Positions 23,341 to 35,317 of a DNA stretch of 64,000 nucleotides are shown here, piece after piece. Position 1 is the stretch's first letter; each line of letters opens with the position of its first letter. The stretch covers positions 871,375-935,374 of the forward strand of contig JAHNZQ020000010.1 of assembly GCA_019155205.2 (NCBI GenBank), in the 5' to 3' direction. The translations under genes and the position numbers were made by a program. Under the pieces are notes generated by a model. That model saw only the letters and a list, made by a program, of their open reading frames with translations, was not told the DNA's origin and did not search any database. Source of the DNA: Gracilaria vermiculophylla (Eukaryota > Rhodophyta > Florideophyceae > Gracilariales > Gracilariaceae).

Positions 23341-24091
23341 TGGATCTAGTTCTTGGCCTACCGCACCTGACCAAGGTGACCAGAGCACATGTCCCCAAAG
23401 ATAGATGACTTCTCCCATATCCTATGGCCATACTCTTTGAACTCTTCGTCACTTTAGAGCTTCCCCTGTCAAGAGGCATGCATCGATTCCCCTGGATCCG
23501 TCAATGCCGCTTCGCGTTCCATGGTTGCGATTGCATCGGGCTCAGCATGGTCTTTCATACGCAAAATATGAGCCTGTCTTGCAGGGGAGGATAGTGCCGA
23601 TCCGACGACAGATCCATTTATAAGCGGCAAAGATGAATCCTCCACGTAAGAAAGAACAACCCTGAAGGGAATGTTTGGCTCTATTTCTATAACGCCATTC
23701 GCCATTTTAGAGTGCTCCTTGGTCATCAAATGCGAACACTCCTGTTGGAATGAAAGGCCGGATGCAGAGGTCTGCATCCAAACTTTGGCCTAACTCCTTG
23801 CTGGCATTCCGATACTCTTCACCATCCGGAGCTTATTCTACTGCGTCTCCTTTGGAAGATTATCTATTTGACGCGCATTTGCGTCCGGTACCGGAGATAC
23901 GCCAACGGTACCCAGAGGAGCGGCGTCGTGAAGCGCCATCTTCCGCAGTCGTGGGTACATTCCGCGTACATGCCAATCTAAGAAGGAAGTGCCCAATATG
24001 CACTAAGCTGCCACGTTGGTCTCCTCAAGGCAGCACATCTTCGCCAGTAAGGAGCCAAACAGGACATGAAAGGGTAATGCTCAGAAGATAT

Positions 24092-24420
24092 TCATTCCTC
24101 GACGCGTCGCGTCATGCACCGTAGGGAGCTTGCCAGTCCTCTAGGAGCCGAAAGCAGACCGTGAAAGCACGTCAACGAGCTACTGGCTCCGATGTAGAGA
24201 ATAGCACGCAAAGTTCTGGAGGCGAGTGGGAAACGTTCTGAAGAAGCAAAATCCTTATACGTCTCACGAAGGAGCATACAGACAGAATCTTCAGAGATGT
24301 CAAATGGGTCCAAACGGATTGTTGGCTACGCTTATTCTGCGTCGACCGGGCAGAAAGCTTCCCTCTTTTTCTTAAATTCAATCTATGTTGGGCCGAGGCT
24401 CGACGAAAAGGAGCCACGTG
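24092..24420 (-). pseudogene. Gypsy-2 protease region relic
   Basis: The minus-strand frame from 24,313 (MDPFDISEDSVCMLLRE) matches MDPFDTFEDSVCTLRRE of Gypsy-3 at 37,826, just ahead of its protease. Where Gypsy-3 has PDTGAGPN this copy reads ILYIGASSSL, so the catalytic Asp is replaced by Tyr. Dead protease, assigned by homology within the window. Confidence 0.7.
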
Positions 24421-25099
24421 GAGCCTCAACGCGTTTCAATGAGGATTTTCCTGGTTGAAGAAGATCTGAGTTCCAGTGGGGAAAGGCTGTTGCGGTTGCG
24501 CATCGAGATGTACCGTGCTCCCCTCAGGTGCAACCGGTTTTGGTGCTGGCCCGTGCATCGGTAGCGCACATGTAGGTGAATCTGGCTGCACTCCAAATGC
24601 AATTCAGTAGCAATAGTTTCTTTAAGGGGGAACAGATATCGTTATACGCGGACCAATGAAATTTACTCTCCGGTGGTGTGCCCTCCTGGATCTGGGAACT
24701 CTTCCTCCATTCCTACAGGATGGCGGCCCTTATTGCCGGAGAGAGAGTTGTACAGTTTACTGTCTCTCGAGAGAAGCGAATCCTGTAGGGCGATGGTTAG
24801 CCTCAAGAGTTTGAGAAACAGAAATTCTTGTAAGATCCTGTTTAAGCGTTTGATGTAGCGGACGAGATTGCCCTCATCCTTAACGGTGTTCTCTGTGGTA
24901 AGGCGTATGTGAGGGTAAGGGACTCTTACTCTCCATCGAGCGTGGGTTCTCAAGCTCCACTGAGGTGCTAAAGTCCAACGTTGTGGCGTATGGCCGACAG
25001 TTCCTTGAGGGCACTACGTTGTTCAACTGTGAAGCATGGCTGCGGTGAGCGACGCGATCGGTATCTTTTTTGGACTCCGCCGAACAGTGTACCTCCATA

Positions 25100-27060
25100 T
25101 AGGTGGTCTTCTGGTGCGTCGTCAAATTATCAGGCACCCTAGTGTGGATTGAATGTATTAGTTCCTCGACAAAAGACGAATTCAGCGAACGTTCGGATTA
25201 CACGTACGCACACCTTGATGCCATCGTCCACAGCCCATGTGATAACTCTATTTTGATGAGTCTTGTACTCTGCCTATGCTGGAAGACTTCAGCGTCCATA
25301 TCGGGTATCAACTCATCCGTTGCGTATCGTTTGGAGAGGAAATTCACCCCCCCGGGATACTTCGTCAAAATCTACGTCCCAGGATCATCCGAAATGGTGC
25401 TCTCCTCTGGTAGGCATGGGTGCACCAGCCGGTGCACTTGTATTGTGATATTAAAAAATAAAAGCACCAGATGGTGTCATCTTCATGGACACCATCAGTA
25501 CTACACGACACACGGAATCGCCTAAGAAAATTCAACGTGGAGATCGGATCTTCACCTGAGAAGGAGTGATTCTTCATCTGAATATGTACCCCGCTCTGGA
25601 TCTTAGTAATCCATTAAGCGAGCAGCTCGTCTTAAAAAGTGGAGCGATCGTTCAAACCGTTGGCGTCAAAATCCAGCACTCTGGCGAAGAGATCGCTAAG
25701 GGGGACGACCTTGTTGACGCTTCTGCTTTTCTCCTCAGAAGGTATAATTTCTTCTGAGCTAGAGCTGTTCATGGATTCAGAATCTGAGCTTCTCTACGAT
25801 TCGGTGTCTTTCTTTTTGCTTTTCTCCCTTCTTTTCTATCGGCATCTCTTCTGTGAATTATCTGGGTACCTGATAATATAATCGCTATCGCGATTCACCT
25901 GAATCCCCTCAGGATTATCCTGTCCTTCTCTTCTTGGTTGAAATACTGCGTGACCGTTATCCTGTCCTCCTACGCGTAACGACAGGTCTAGAGGGGTCAT
26001 AGCATTGTTCCTGAGGTGTTCCTACTTCCCTACGGCAGAAACATTTCCTTTTTCGGCGCAGAGGGCGGTATAATCCTGTCATTCTCTGCCCAAGGTTGTA
26101 GTGCAACGCCAAAGGCGGGAAAAACACCACGAAGACGTTCGGAATCTTCCCCTTCTAGGGTAGCAAAGCAAACAGAGCCACTCTGGGCGTGCCACGGCGA
26201 AGCCGATTTGTAAGATCGAGGGNNNNNNNNNNNNNNNNNNNNNNNNNNNNNNNNNNNNNNNNNNNNNNNNNNNNNNNNNNNNNNNNNNNNNNNNNNNNNN
26301 NNNNNNNNNNNNNNNNNNNNNNACCCGGCAGTCCGGCGTGCGCTTCAACGGCTAACCGCTGCGCTAATCATCATAAAATAACCATACCTCTTCGGAGGGC
26401 AAGTACCGACTAAGTCGTGAGAAATCCCCCAGAAGGGCGTTGCACTTCAAAGGTGACCTTACGTGTTGATAGATTGAACCTCTCCTGTACGGGAGAATGC
26501 CTTTGAAACGCCGTTGCGGGAAGCAGCTGCCTGGTTTGGGAACGCATCGCTGCACGGATAACATCTGAGATCATCTATTGAAGAGGGTCCCAATCAAGCG
26601 AAGCATCTATGGCTAGTTGAGCACTCTCCGATGCAGTTTACTCCACAAGGGCATGGCGGCGCGCTCCAAAATGTGCCTCAACACCTGCAGGATTTCTTTG
26701 CAAAAGCTCTTGCGAGAGTCGATCCGTAACAAGAGGGGCCAAGGACTCAAGAAGGGAGTTTTTCCCCGGGTGTTCTTGTTCCTGCACCTCCTAGGGTGAC
26801 GGTTGCAATTTCGTGTGTCGTTCCTCAAGCTCCACGTCGACACTCTCCAGAGATGGCACGGGGGCTTCCGCTTGCCTCCGATTATGCATTCTCACTAGGC
26901 GATCCCTGAAATGTTCTACAGAGGAGCCAGGGTTTCTATGGAGACTTGAAGTGTCCTTTAGTTTCACGTCCATCTCCTGGGGAGCACTGCGCGTGCTGCA
27001 CTCACCGACGGAGTTGGTCGTTTTATGGTCCTATAAGTGGGTTTTCATTGGGTGTCTCGA
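25100..27060 (-). pseudogene. Gypsy-2 gag relic, interrupted by the assembly gap
   Basis: Two blocks match Gypsy-3 gag. The minus frame from 25,577 (KNHSFSGEDPISTLNFLRRF) matches KKHSFSGEDPISVLNILTRF, and that from 26,973 (HRNPGSSVEHFRDRLVRMH) matches QNPGSSVERFRNRLRRMH. The Ser/Glu/Lys-rich stretch between them is split by 100 Ns at 26,223-26,322. Many stops and shifts. Confidence 0.75.
26223..26322. other. Assembly gap of exactly 100 N
   Basis: One hundred consecutive undefined bases. A round number usually marks a scaffolding gap of unknown real size. It lies in the gag of Gypsy-2, so the 10.8-kb length of that element is uncertain. Confidence 0.99.
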
Positions 27061-27199
27061 GGGTTTCATATAGAGGTAGCTTGGTGGAGATTTACTTCCA
27101 CTTCCGCATCAACCTAAAGAAGAATTCCACTGTTGGGTTCTAGTAGGTGCAATCGAGGAACGCGGTTTCGTCGCGACTTTTTTTATTCCTTTTGGAGAC

Positions 27200-27224
27200 T
27201 GGACTTCTTAGTCTGGAGAACAGT
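27200..27224 (-). promoter_or_regulatory. Putative primer-binding site of Gypsy-2
   Basis: On the minus strand the bases after the 5' LTR read ACTGTTCTCCAGACTAAGAA, a diverged version of ACCGGTCTCCCGACTTAGAA in Gypsy-3. Its position beside the LTR is the main evidence. Confidence 0.4.
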
Positions 27225-27777
27225 TTTTGTATCGTCAGTTCTGCTTTACATGTGGTAGCTCCCAATATCTGTCAAGATTTCTTGGTGACTCCAAATGCCC
27301 AAGTTCTTAAATTTCGTCTCCAGTAATCACGACCACAAGCCGGAGGAATTCTGAAAGAGGGCCCGCAAGCACCAAGTGGAGAACGAGGCTCACTTGGTGG
27401 ACAATGCTTCTGCGGGCTCTGCTATGAGGCAATCTGGGGATCGACGGCTTTGAAACCAAAAGTCATTCGACAAAAGTCTCTGACCGGAAAAGAAAAGAAA
27501 ATATCAATGGTGCTTGGTTTACTTGGCCTGGAAGTGCAGCTCAACATACAAATTAAGTACGGTGCCGGGAGCCTCCCACGACCGGTCTCACTACTTTAAA
27601 CTAGTATAATTACCTATACTAAGTAACGAAAATAAATCTAAACTCTACAGTTCCTGATGAGTACTGTAGTACACGTGGGTCGAATAAGGCATTACAGGGC
27701 TCAGTGGGTAAACTACAAACACTCCTTAGGAATACCTAACCACAAGACAATAACAACTTAGGATTTCCTGTATTATC
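27225..27777 (-). repeat. 5' LTR of Gypsy-2
   Basis: 553 bases aligned with 16,986-17,543, strongly diverged (terminal TG and CA are both altered here). Its length equals that of the Gypsy-3 LTRs. Confidence 0.83.
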
Positions 27778-27782
27778 GCGTC

Positions 27783-28632
27783 CAGCACAAGGTCTTCTAG
27801 TGCAACCGGATACGGTTTGGCCATACAACAACTTCCAGTTGATGAACCATGGAACAGTATACGACTTCGCCACGCGTGTATGAGTACATGTCGTCGAAGA
27901 ACATGCAGGTCTTCATCGGGATATCGAAAAAAGCCCGGAGCTACCGGAGGTGCGCATTTCGTATCAACGCATAATGGGCCTATTCCAAAGATTCTCCACG
28001 AAACCGGGTTATGACATCATGCGGTACATCGATTTGGCTGCACCAGTCCCAAGATATGCTGAGAACTCCTTGAATTCTTCCTTAGAGGTCTCCCGAGTTA
28101 CTGAAATACGCTTCAGTTCATGTTTTGTCATGGACCGCGATAGGAGGGAACCACGGGGCGTGCCAGAGCATCAGGATTCCTCGCTATTTTCTCAAATCAG
28201 CGACCATGATGGCGTCGAAGGTTGATAATTGCTGTACCGGCGTCTGCAAAAAAAACACAGAATCAATTGCCGGGTATGGTAGAGCCGGATGTCTTGTGTC
28301 GGATGACTCCGATGTCGAAGTATCTACCTGAGCGGCTTTCGTATCTTCAAGTCCCACGTGGGGCTTCCTCCTCAGGCGGTGTGCGGCTGCATTATGGCAT
28401 GGAAAGTGATCGGAAGCCGGTACAATACCTCCCGGGGGGGCCCGAGGTGCGATTAGACATCGCAAGTTCATGGAAAACGGTGACGGAAGAAAATGGAGAT
28501 ATATCGCAAGCCACACGTGTAGGCCGTCGGGAGGGAGCTCCGGAAGCCAGCGGCTCGAGCGTGCTCTTATCGACGTCATACGATACGGCTCTTCTTCATT
28601 GAAGTGCGCTCCGGGTCTTGAGCGGTAGGATA
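27783..28632 (-). pseudogene. Antisense protein-like region of Gypsy-1, second half
   Basis: This stretch continues Gypsy-1 beyond the Gypsy-2 insertion and ends at the 3' LTR. On the minus strand an open frame begins at 28,690 and runs to 28,184 (168 codons), starting just inside the LTR. Further protein-like minus frames reach 27,800 (for example FFDIPMKTCMFFDD near 27,920). Plus-strand frames of similar length also exist (28,222-28,602), so the coding strand is only inferred by analogy with Gypsy-2. Confidence 0.3.
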
Positions 28633-29421
28633 CTAAGTGTACCGCCGTCCCTGGAGGTTTTTCTTGAAACCCTCCCGATTCCATGGACACCGGTCACGCC
28701 GTATATATAAAAACAGTTAACATGACAGGAGCGATTAGCGTCCGTTTGCACGGGAGACTCTGGAGTAGCCCACCCGGTGCCTGTCTCGTGACGTAACACG
28801 CGCACTGTACGGCCTCCAGGCACACGCGCGGCACCGGCGCGTGGCCCGCTGGTTACAGCATGGGTGCCGCATGGCACCAACTCTGCACGGCTAGTTTAGT
28901 ATTTTAGCGCGACGGCATCCCGGCCGTCGCGCGTAGGAAACCACACCAAGCAGAACCTCTGGTCTGAACTTGCAGCCCACGTGAGTACTTCTCTTCATCG
29001 TGGAGCAGTACACCGCGGATTGCGGAATTCATCCGCCCATGGCGCCGAGAACCATTTTCTGGACTATTCATTCCTTTATTCAGATATCCTCTCGTACGAG
29101 GTTAGCCCCACTGAACCTTTTGGATCAACCCGTTTCGGACCTTGTTCACCACCTGGTCAATGCGTCTTGCCCAATCCCCGCGCGGCCCAAGATATTAACC
29201 GGTCGCGCAGAGATAGCGTGATATCTTACAGGGCCACCTCACCGAACCCACGCCTTAATCACAGAACTTGACGGATCTCCAGTTTATCCATTTGTCTTTC
29301 TTTCCGTATCCGTAGTCACAGCTTGATCCCAGAGTAACGCCCGGCTCGCGTGCCTCGTGTAAGGAAAGCTCTGCCTGTGAACCACCTCTCGAGAGGAAGC
29401 TTCTGACTACACTGCACTACA
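28633..29421 (+). repeat. 3' LTR of Gypsy-1
   Basis: 789 bases aligned with 7652-8474 and ending in the same CACTACA. The start is mutated (CTAAGTG for TGAAGTG). It is followed by ACTAA, the presumed target duplication. Confidence 0.78.
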
Positions 29422-29459
29422 ACTAATTTAGTTACTGTTGTTTACACTAAAATACCCTA

Positions 29460-30737
29460 CATTTCAAAAGTATGCAGCATTATAAACTCGCGCCGAAAAA
29501 TGGAGTTTTGTATATTATAGCCCCCTATATAAGTTAAAACCGTCAAATATACGTTTCAATAAAATAGGACATTATTCACTCAACCGCGGTGATGACAAGG
29601 AAACCTTGTATGTCCGTTGTAGAACAACACCCAATCCTTCAATTTTAAGTATCAAAACAAAATTTGTTTTATAATTGGTATAGAACCTTTGTCGTTGGTG
29701 GCATATTAAAGTATTACATCTCTTTTACCAAATCTAAAACACTATAAATCAAAATGATCCACTGAACAGCCAAAACTTTTTAATCCGGCTATTAAGAGAC
29801 GTACAAAGCGCGCACTATCCCTAAGAAGTGCTTTTAAAACACATATTGTGAGAATACTGCTAAACTATTACTCAAGAACAACAATGTGACGCAAAGTCAA
29901 ACAAATAAATTAATTTCAATTCGTTAAAATGATCCAAACGTTTGTTTTGCACGAACTTTATAAATCTAGTTGTATTGCATGGTTTGTTTAAATGGCCTGC
30001 TAGAAAGATGAATTGAAATAGATTATAATTTTTAATGAAAACAAAATTAAGTTCGGACCGATCACATTGCGATAAATACTAAGGCCATGTTCTCAAAAAA
30101 AATTTACATTCTTTTGTTCTAAGGGAGCTTTTGTAAGGGGGAGGGCTGTTATGTTTCAAATAGCTACTACGGATATTGATTTTATTGAAGGTAGCATGAC
30201 ATCCGAGGATTATAAAAATGTCCTATAGAAGTTCTAGTTGCCATTTTTATATTTATTGGAGAAAAGCAATTTTGTTATTCAGCAAGATTCCGATGCGACA
30301 AACATTTCTATACCAATGGGGAACTGGTTCTCTGAGCTTTGCATGAATGTTTTGCAATGGACAGCGTGATTGCCGGACTTAAACCCCTTTAAACAATTCT
30401 GGTGTTTGCTGGTTAAGATGGTTTATGGCTATGGCAGGACGTTTAGAGCAGTTTTTCGTATAAAAACCTTTTATTCAAAATGGCTTGAAGACTTTAAATA
30501 TTACTAGTATAGATTCATAAGTAGATTTGGAGCCAATGCGTTGCATTACTTAGATCCAGCAAAAAAGGTACAAAAAGCAGTTATTGAACAATAAATACTG
30601 ATCGTTTCAAGAAAAGTGTCGTCTCATTTGGAAACAATTTTTGAACTTCACATTTTTCAAGAACTGGTTCGAATAGTACTACAGTACTATATCTGATGAT
30701 TTGCAGCACAATGCCGGGTGTCATATATGTTTCAATC
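29460..30737 (+). mobile_element. Tc1-like DNA transposon relic A
   Basis: A left end CATTTCAAAAGTAT follows a TA at 29,458-29,459. A similar motif (CGTTTCAATAAAATAGGACA) repeats about 85 bases further in, and an inner right-end copy lies near 30,630. The right end, aligned to the Tc1-type end at 50,130-50,190 by the shared block GATGATTTGCA-CACAATGCC, finishes near 30,737. A decayed transposase lies between. Confidence 0.6.
30241..30480 (+). pseudogene. Tc1-like transposase C-terminal relic (element A)
   Basis: Reads NFVIQQDSDATNI (second catalytic Asp region), then after a TGA LPDLNPFKQFWCLLVKMVYG and YGRTFRAVF. This is the DD34E transposase pattern in which PDLNPIENLW is usual. The catalytic Glu position is Lys (codon AAA). 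Confidence 0.75.
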
Positions 30738-30817
30738 ATACTAATATACCATAAATTAATTAAAAGTGCCGGGGTCACCTTTACCACGTTTAGTAGACGT
30801 GAACCAAGATTGCGGCT

Positions 30818-31063
30818 TTAACATTTCTGTACATAGACGGCATTATCCAGTCTTCTGCGTAGAATACTACGCTGCACACGGTTTTTCATCCATCTCATCC
30901 AATAAAATGCACCCACAATTGTGATAAACTCTTGCAGTTGTACAGTACTCGCTTCTTGTTCAAGGTACCTATTAGCTTGCCCGTTGCTTGTGTTTTTTGC
31001 GTACCGCCACCAACAAATGTGAAATATCCACTTTTTTTGGGTAACGTGAACCTTGTGGCGCAC
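30818..31063 (-). pseudogene. Probable Gypsy RT/connection fragment
   Basis: The minus frame of 81 codons contains ASTVQLQEFITIVGAFYWMR, which resembles APTTVGALKELGHGANWMR in the Gypsy-4 RT at about 45,960-46,020. No LTR or other gene is next to it. Could be chance; the match is short. Confidence 0.35.
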
Positions 31064-32030
31064 GGTACTTCTTGATATTACTAATATTCTCCTTGCAAGA
31101 AAGATACACGCCTCATTTACCCAACGTATTGGAATCGGCTTCCTCAGGATCTCTGGTATACTGCGGAAAGGACTGCATCGGCTTTCACAATCCGACTTTG
31201 GTGTACCGACTCTTTGAGAGTGCTTTCTACGCTTAGTCGCATCAATTAGAGAAGGATGTCAAAATTTTAAGTAGTTTTACCGCTTTTGTGCTATTGCAAT
31301 ACAAATGGTATCCCTAATTAGAAGTGGATCACTTGAGTGTGTGGGTTTTCTCACGTTCAGGGTTTTTTTTCTTGTCTTAGGAAGATCTCTCGTTTTCAAC
31401 AATTTGACGGTCGTCATGTTCAGGAATCTATTTGTCGCGGAGCCTACTGCTATTCAAATCTATTCTCGCCTCTGTGGTGATCTCCGAGAACACCGAATGT
31501 TTTCGCTGATCTAGATCCAACCTAGATCGCTTATAGCCTCTACTGCTCTCCGATCTATTGGCCTTGAAAGTAAAGCCCGATGTTCATCCACAGCTTTTAT
31601 GTATTGCCTGCTGTCCGGTGATGTACCGTTGGTGGTATCACCCGCTTTCACAGTCATTTGAAGAGCACACGCTGGTGTTGCAAGCAACCACGCTCAGATA
31701 TTAAAAGAGCTGCTCTGCTCATTTTGTGCTGCTCACCATGCCCTTACTACGGATTCGATCCTCTCCAGGGTGTTTGTGGAAGCTAGCATTTTCAAAAGTA
31801 TTGTCAAAGATCTCTGCTCCATGAGGGCAGAATTAAAACCTTACACGAATGCTTTGGCGGTCCAGATGCCGTCCTGGAAAAAACCGGGTTCCGATCTATT
31901 CATGTTGTAATTTATCTCGAGAAAATGAAGTAAACAATCTTGAAGGACTCGCCTTTCCCGACTCAGCCAGCCACTGTCTCTCAGCATATTATGCAAGGTC
32001 CTCGATCGTGAGACTCGACTTCAAGTAAGA
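31064..32030. other. Spacer with unidentified protein-like stretches
   Basis: No gene supported. A minus-strand frame around 31,490-31,960 has few stops and reads like degraded protein (for example DRRAVEAISDLGW), but two frames look equally good and no family is recognisable. Confidence 0.3.
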
Positions 32031-33650
32031 ATTCCTGTTTTTGTTACCCTTCTTCCATTGGTTTTCATTACATGCAAGCCAGTGGCACTAAACATTGGCT
32101 GTTCATGAATATTTTCATTTTCCGCTTCATTTCTGTTCATTAAACCAGTGGTGTCCCGGATAGTTTTCTATTATTTCATCAGACAGCGCACAATAAAAAT
32201 GGTGTGGAATTGTGACGCTTCTGCTTCCATTTTCTGCTTTATGCAGTTTCAATGCATCAAAAATTCAAAATGCAGAACGGGAGCAATTTACTCGAAATAC
32301 CACTCTTTCACTTTTATTTTCTTTTCAAGATTCAAATCATCTTGTCGGTATCTGTAATAACGATCGCTCGCTGAACACGTTTTCTATAAATCTCAAAAAA
32401 TGCCACCTGAAATTCAATTTGCGTAGAAATAACTCACTCTTGTCTCTATCACTCCCTAACAATCGAAGTACTTGGATTAACCGTGCTCGAGGTGGAAATA
32501 AAATACTTCTTTTCTCGATCCATCCACATATCGGCCTTCGTGTGATTATTAGGGACGCTTTTTTTGAAATCATAGATTTAAAGTCTCCTCTGTTCCTTAA
32601 AATGATTTCAGATAACTGTTTCATAAGAAATTCTCGAAAGGTATTTTTGATTTCTTCAGTAAATCTCAGCTCATTTTCCATAAGTGCTTTAATGTTGTTG
32701 ACAGATGCAGAGAAAGAATCAGCGCCTACCAAACGATCTGATCCAAACCACGGCTGTACTGAATGAAGTAGAATAGTCGTTCTATGGGCATTATCGGAAT
32801 CAAAATTTTGTTCCAGATTTTTAGCACGGACATTGAGTTCAATATTCAGCATCATAGTACTTCATCTACAACAAACAGTTTTCATTTCACGACCCTTTAT
32901 TGTCTTTCTATCCAGTTCTGTATAATGCGGATGCCCAGCATCAATCCAATGCCCTCCTCATTCGTACCACAGTGAGCTTCCTTTTTCAACTCATAAACCA
33001 TGTGATGGCGTGGCATAATGACGGCGATGATTATTTATTGCCTTCAAAAGATCAGTTATGAGGGGCCATCATACGATTCCATGCTCTTCAGTCGCACGAT
33101 TTTCACTAAAACATGAACATCCTTTATGCAATTCAAATCTTTTTCGAGACATGCCATACGCAATATTAGTTTGGGGAATAAACTTGGAAAAAGGCGCAAT
33201 GCTGCAAAGATCTGGTCTGATAGAAAACTCAATACGAGTCATTAAAATAAGAACTCCGAAGATTTTGAGCAGCTCCCCTCCTGAGGTCCTCTCAGCGACT
33301 TTGCTTTCTAGTCGAATACTGGTTCTGCTCACTATAAAATACAATTGATGCACAGAAAACATCCAAAAAAGAAATCCAATGCAGTCATTCTTGAAGGATC
33401 GTGACGAGATGAGATAAAATCTCCTTCTCGGCCAACATCTTTCCACTGACGCAATTGCACACAGACATTTAGAGGACTCAAATTCGTACAGGTTTCCTAT
33501 TTAAGACCTTGCGCAATAGTTTATTGGCAAGTTGCATGCTGATTTTCATCACCTGGTTGCTCTTGCAAATTTTGCATATCCGGTGGCTTCAATATAGCTT
33601 CGTCTTCACCGTTTTTGATGTTTCTCGCGTCACTCGCAGTATTTGGTTCT
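32030..33650 (-). pseudogene. PiggyBac-like transposase relic, copy 1 (DDE_Tnp_1_7 type)
   Basis: Minus-strand pieces in family order: MTALDFFF near 33,390, GGELLKIFGVLILMTRIEFS and YGMSRKRFE (33,300-33,150), GGHWIDAGHPHYTELDRK (about 32,960), then the open frame 32,855-32,337 (172 codons) with MMLNIELNV and WFGSDRLVGADSFSASV. These match the PiggyBac-like family with its first catalytic Asp region degraded and the second Asp in GADSF retained. Several stops and shifts. No terminal repeats identified. The family is assigned from memory of its motif layout. Confidence 0.7.
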
Positions 33651-34759
33651 TCTGATGTGTGCGGGCCTCGTTAAAATTGTTACCAAGTTTGAAACTGGAA
33701 AGGGATAGCATAACATCTTTTTCACAATTGGGTGGACTGAAAATTACAATACAAATGGGATATTTCGATTGTTGATTCTGCGATTATGAACAGTTTGAAC
33801 TACTCCTGGTACCGTAGTTGAATTTCAGAACGATCCATCGTAGCGTTTACATTCCGCGTTACCGGTAATAAGACGAGCGCGGCTGTTGACAGTACTTTCA
33901 ACGGTTCTGCGAGGATCTGTGGACGATGCAGTAGTATAAGAATGTTGTCGACGGCTCTGAATGATGTAACAGGCACAGTTCATACTTGATTGTTGTGGAA
34001 AAAGGTCAGAACTGCCGGCGTTGGCAGGAATTTAAGAATATCATACCAAAAAAAGGAAACGTTTTATTGTTTTCACATAAGTACAAAGTAATTAAAATTG
34101 AACTCATATGCGGTCGATGGTCTAATAGAAGCTAGAGGCGAAAAAACATACTGTTAGTCTTCATTGTGCTCGATAAGCATCGAACAGCTTTGGATAACGC
34201 CAAATTGTCTTTGTAGATACCCGAACGCTCACTTAATCGTTCAAACAAAAACATAGCAATGTCAGTGGAGATTATTCAATATTTTGTAGAGCCACGGCTA
34301 CATTCGTAATGGTAAAACTCGGGCTAGAGTCATTTTATGTGCCATCAGTAGCAAGTTTTGCTGATGAGCCCTTCGGATTTTATGCGTTGGCCCACAAAAT
34401 AGGTAGGCCACGTACTCTCATAAACCGTCGAAAACATTCACAGCATTTTTTACAGTGGCTGAAAACGCTGGAATGTTCAAATAGATGTGATTCATGCGAT
34501 AAGGATATTGATAAATTGTTTAAGAGGTAGTTGGTATACTGGCACAGGAATATCCCATATTCCTAGATGACATAAGCATCTCGGATTATAGCTGGATTAG
34601 AATTTTTCTACCAGTATTTGTCAAGGTGCTTGGCCGTGTGTTTCCTAGGTATCTGCCGGTGGGTAAAAATGTAGTCCGTTTATCGTCATTGGGTTCATTG
34701 TGAGCTGGTTGTATATGTCATAGCGCTTCATTTTTTTCGTTATGGGAAACCGGGTATTG
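33651..34759. other. AT-rich spacer, no gene supported
   Basis: Contains only short frames (for example 34,309-34,530, 73 codons) without recognisable features. It may include the missing 5' part of the PiggyBac-like element. Confidence 0.5.
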
Positions 34760-34764
34760 GCTAT

Positions 34765-35317
34765 TGTAGTAGAGTGGCTTGTTAGGAAATAGGGTGCTTT
34801 GGCCTTATGGTAAAATATTCCTAAGGAGGGCTCGTATATTATTAGCTGGGCCACGTGGTGCATAATCCCGCCCACGTGCGCTACAGTATCCTTCAGGGGG
34901 GTTAGAATTATTATTTATTTTAGTTAATTTATGCAGGTAGTTAGTATAGTAGCGAGACCTGCCGAGGCGGGCTCCCGGCTTGATACTTAATCTGCCGGTT
35001 GAGCTCCACCTCTGAGGAAGAAAAAACAAGCACCCTGGAGTCTTCATTTACGTTTCCGGTTGGAGTCTCTCGTCGATCAACTCAGGTTTCTAAGCCGCCG
35101 GTCTCCAGGTCGTATCAAAGCAGCGCCTGTAGGAGCATTGTATGCCCAGTGAACCTCCCCCTCCTCTTGGTGTTTGCGGATCCCCTTTAAGAAATCCCCC
35201 GGCTCGCGACAGCGGATACCGGAGACTACCTTTAAGAACACGCACCTTTGGAGTCAACAAAAACTCCTAACGGACGTTGTGCTTTACTACCTCGAGAAAA
35301 GGGCTGAGAGTACCACA
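34765..35317 (+). repeat. 5' LTR of Gypsy-3
   Basis: 553 bases, TG...CA, aligned without net indel to the 3' LTR. Contains the conserved block GCTGGGCCACGTGGTGCATA. Confidence 0.95.

Larger units (their letters stand above)
16986..27777 (-). mobile_element. Gypsy-2: chromovirus-type Ty3/Gypsy inserted into Gypsy-1
   Basis: Two LTRs (16,986-17,543 and 27,225-27,777) flank gag, protease, RT, RNase H and integrase on the minus strand; total 10,792 bases including 100 Ns. Flanks GCGGC (16,981-16,985) and GCGTC (27,778-27,782) give a 5-bp target duplication with one change. LTRs, primer site, polypurine tract and gag are recognisably the same family as Gypsy-3. It lies inside Gypsy-1, so it inserted later. 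Confidence 0.88.
7652..29421 (+). mobile_element. Gypsy-1: chromodomain Ty3/Gypsy retrotransposon, interrupted by Gypsy-2
   Basis: Related LTRs at 7652-8474 and 28,633-29,421 flank gag, protease, RT, RNase H, integrase and a chromodomain on the plus strand. The element is split at 16,985/27,783 by the minus-strand Gypsy-2. Without that insertion it measures about 11.0 kb. The flanks ACTTA (7647-7651) and ACTAA (29,422-29,426) fit a 5-bp target duplication with one change. All genes are broken and the LTRs are strongly diverged, so this is the oldest layer of the nest. Confidence 0.85.

Noticed and set aside
26079..26413. Frames reading through the 100-N gap on both strands
   Set aside because: They are joined only by undefined bases.
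32212..32766. Plus-strand frame of 184 codons
   Set aside because: Lies opposite the PiggyBac-like transposase frame, which has recognisable family motifs.
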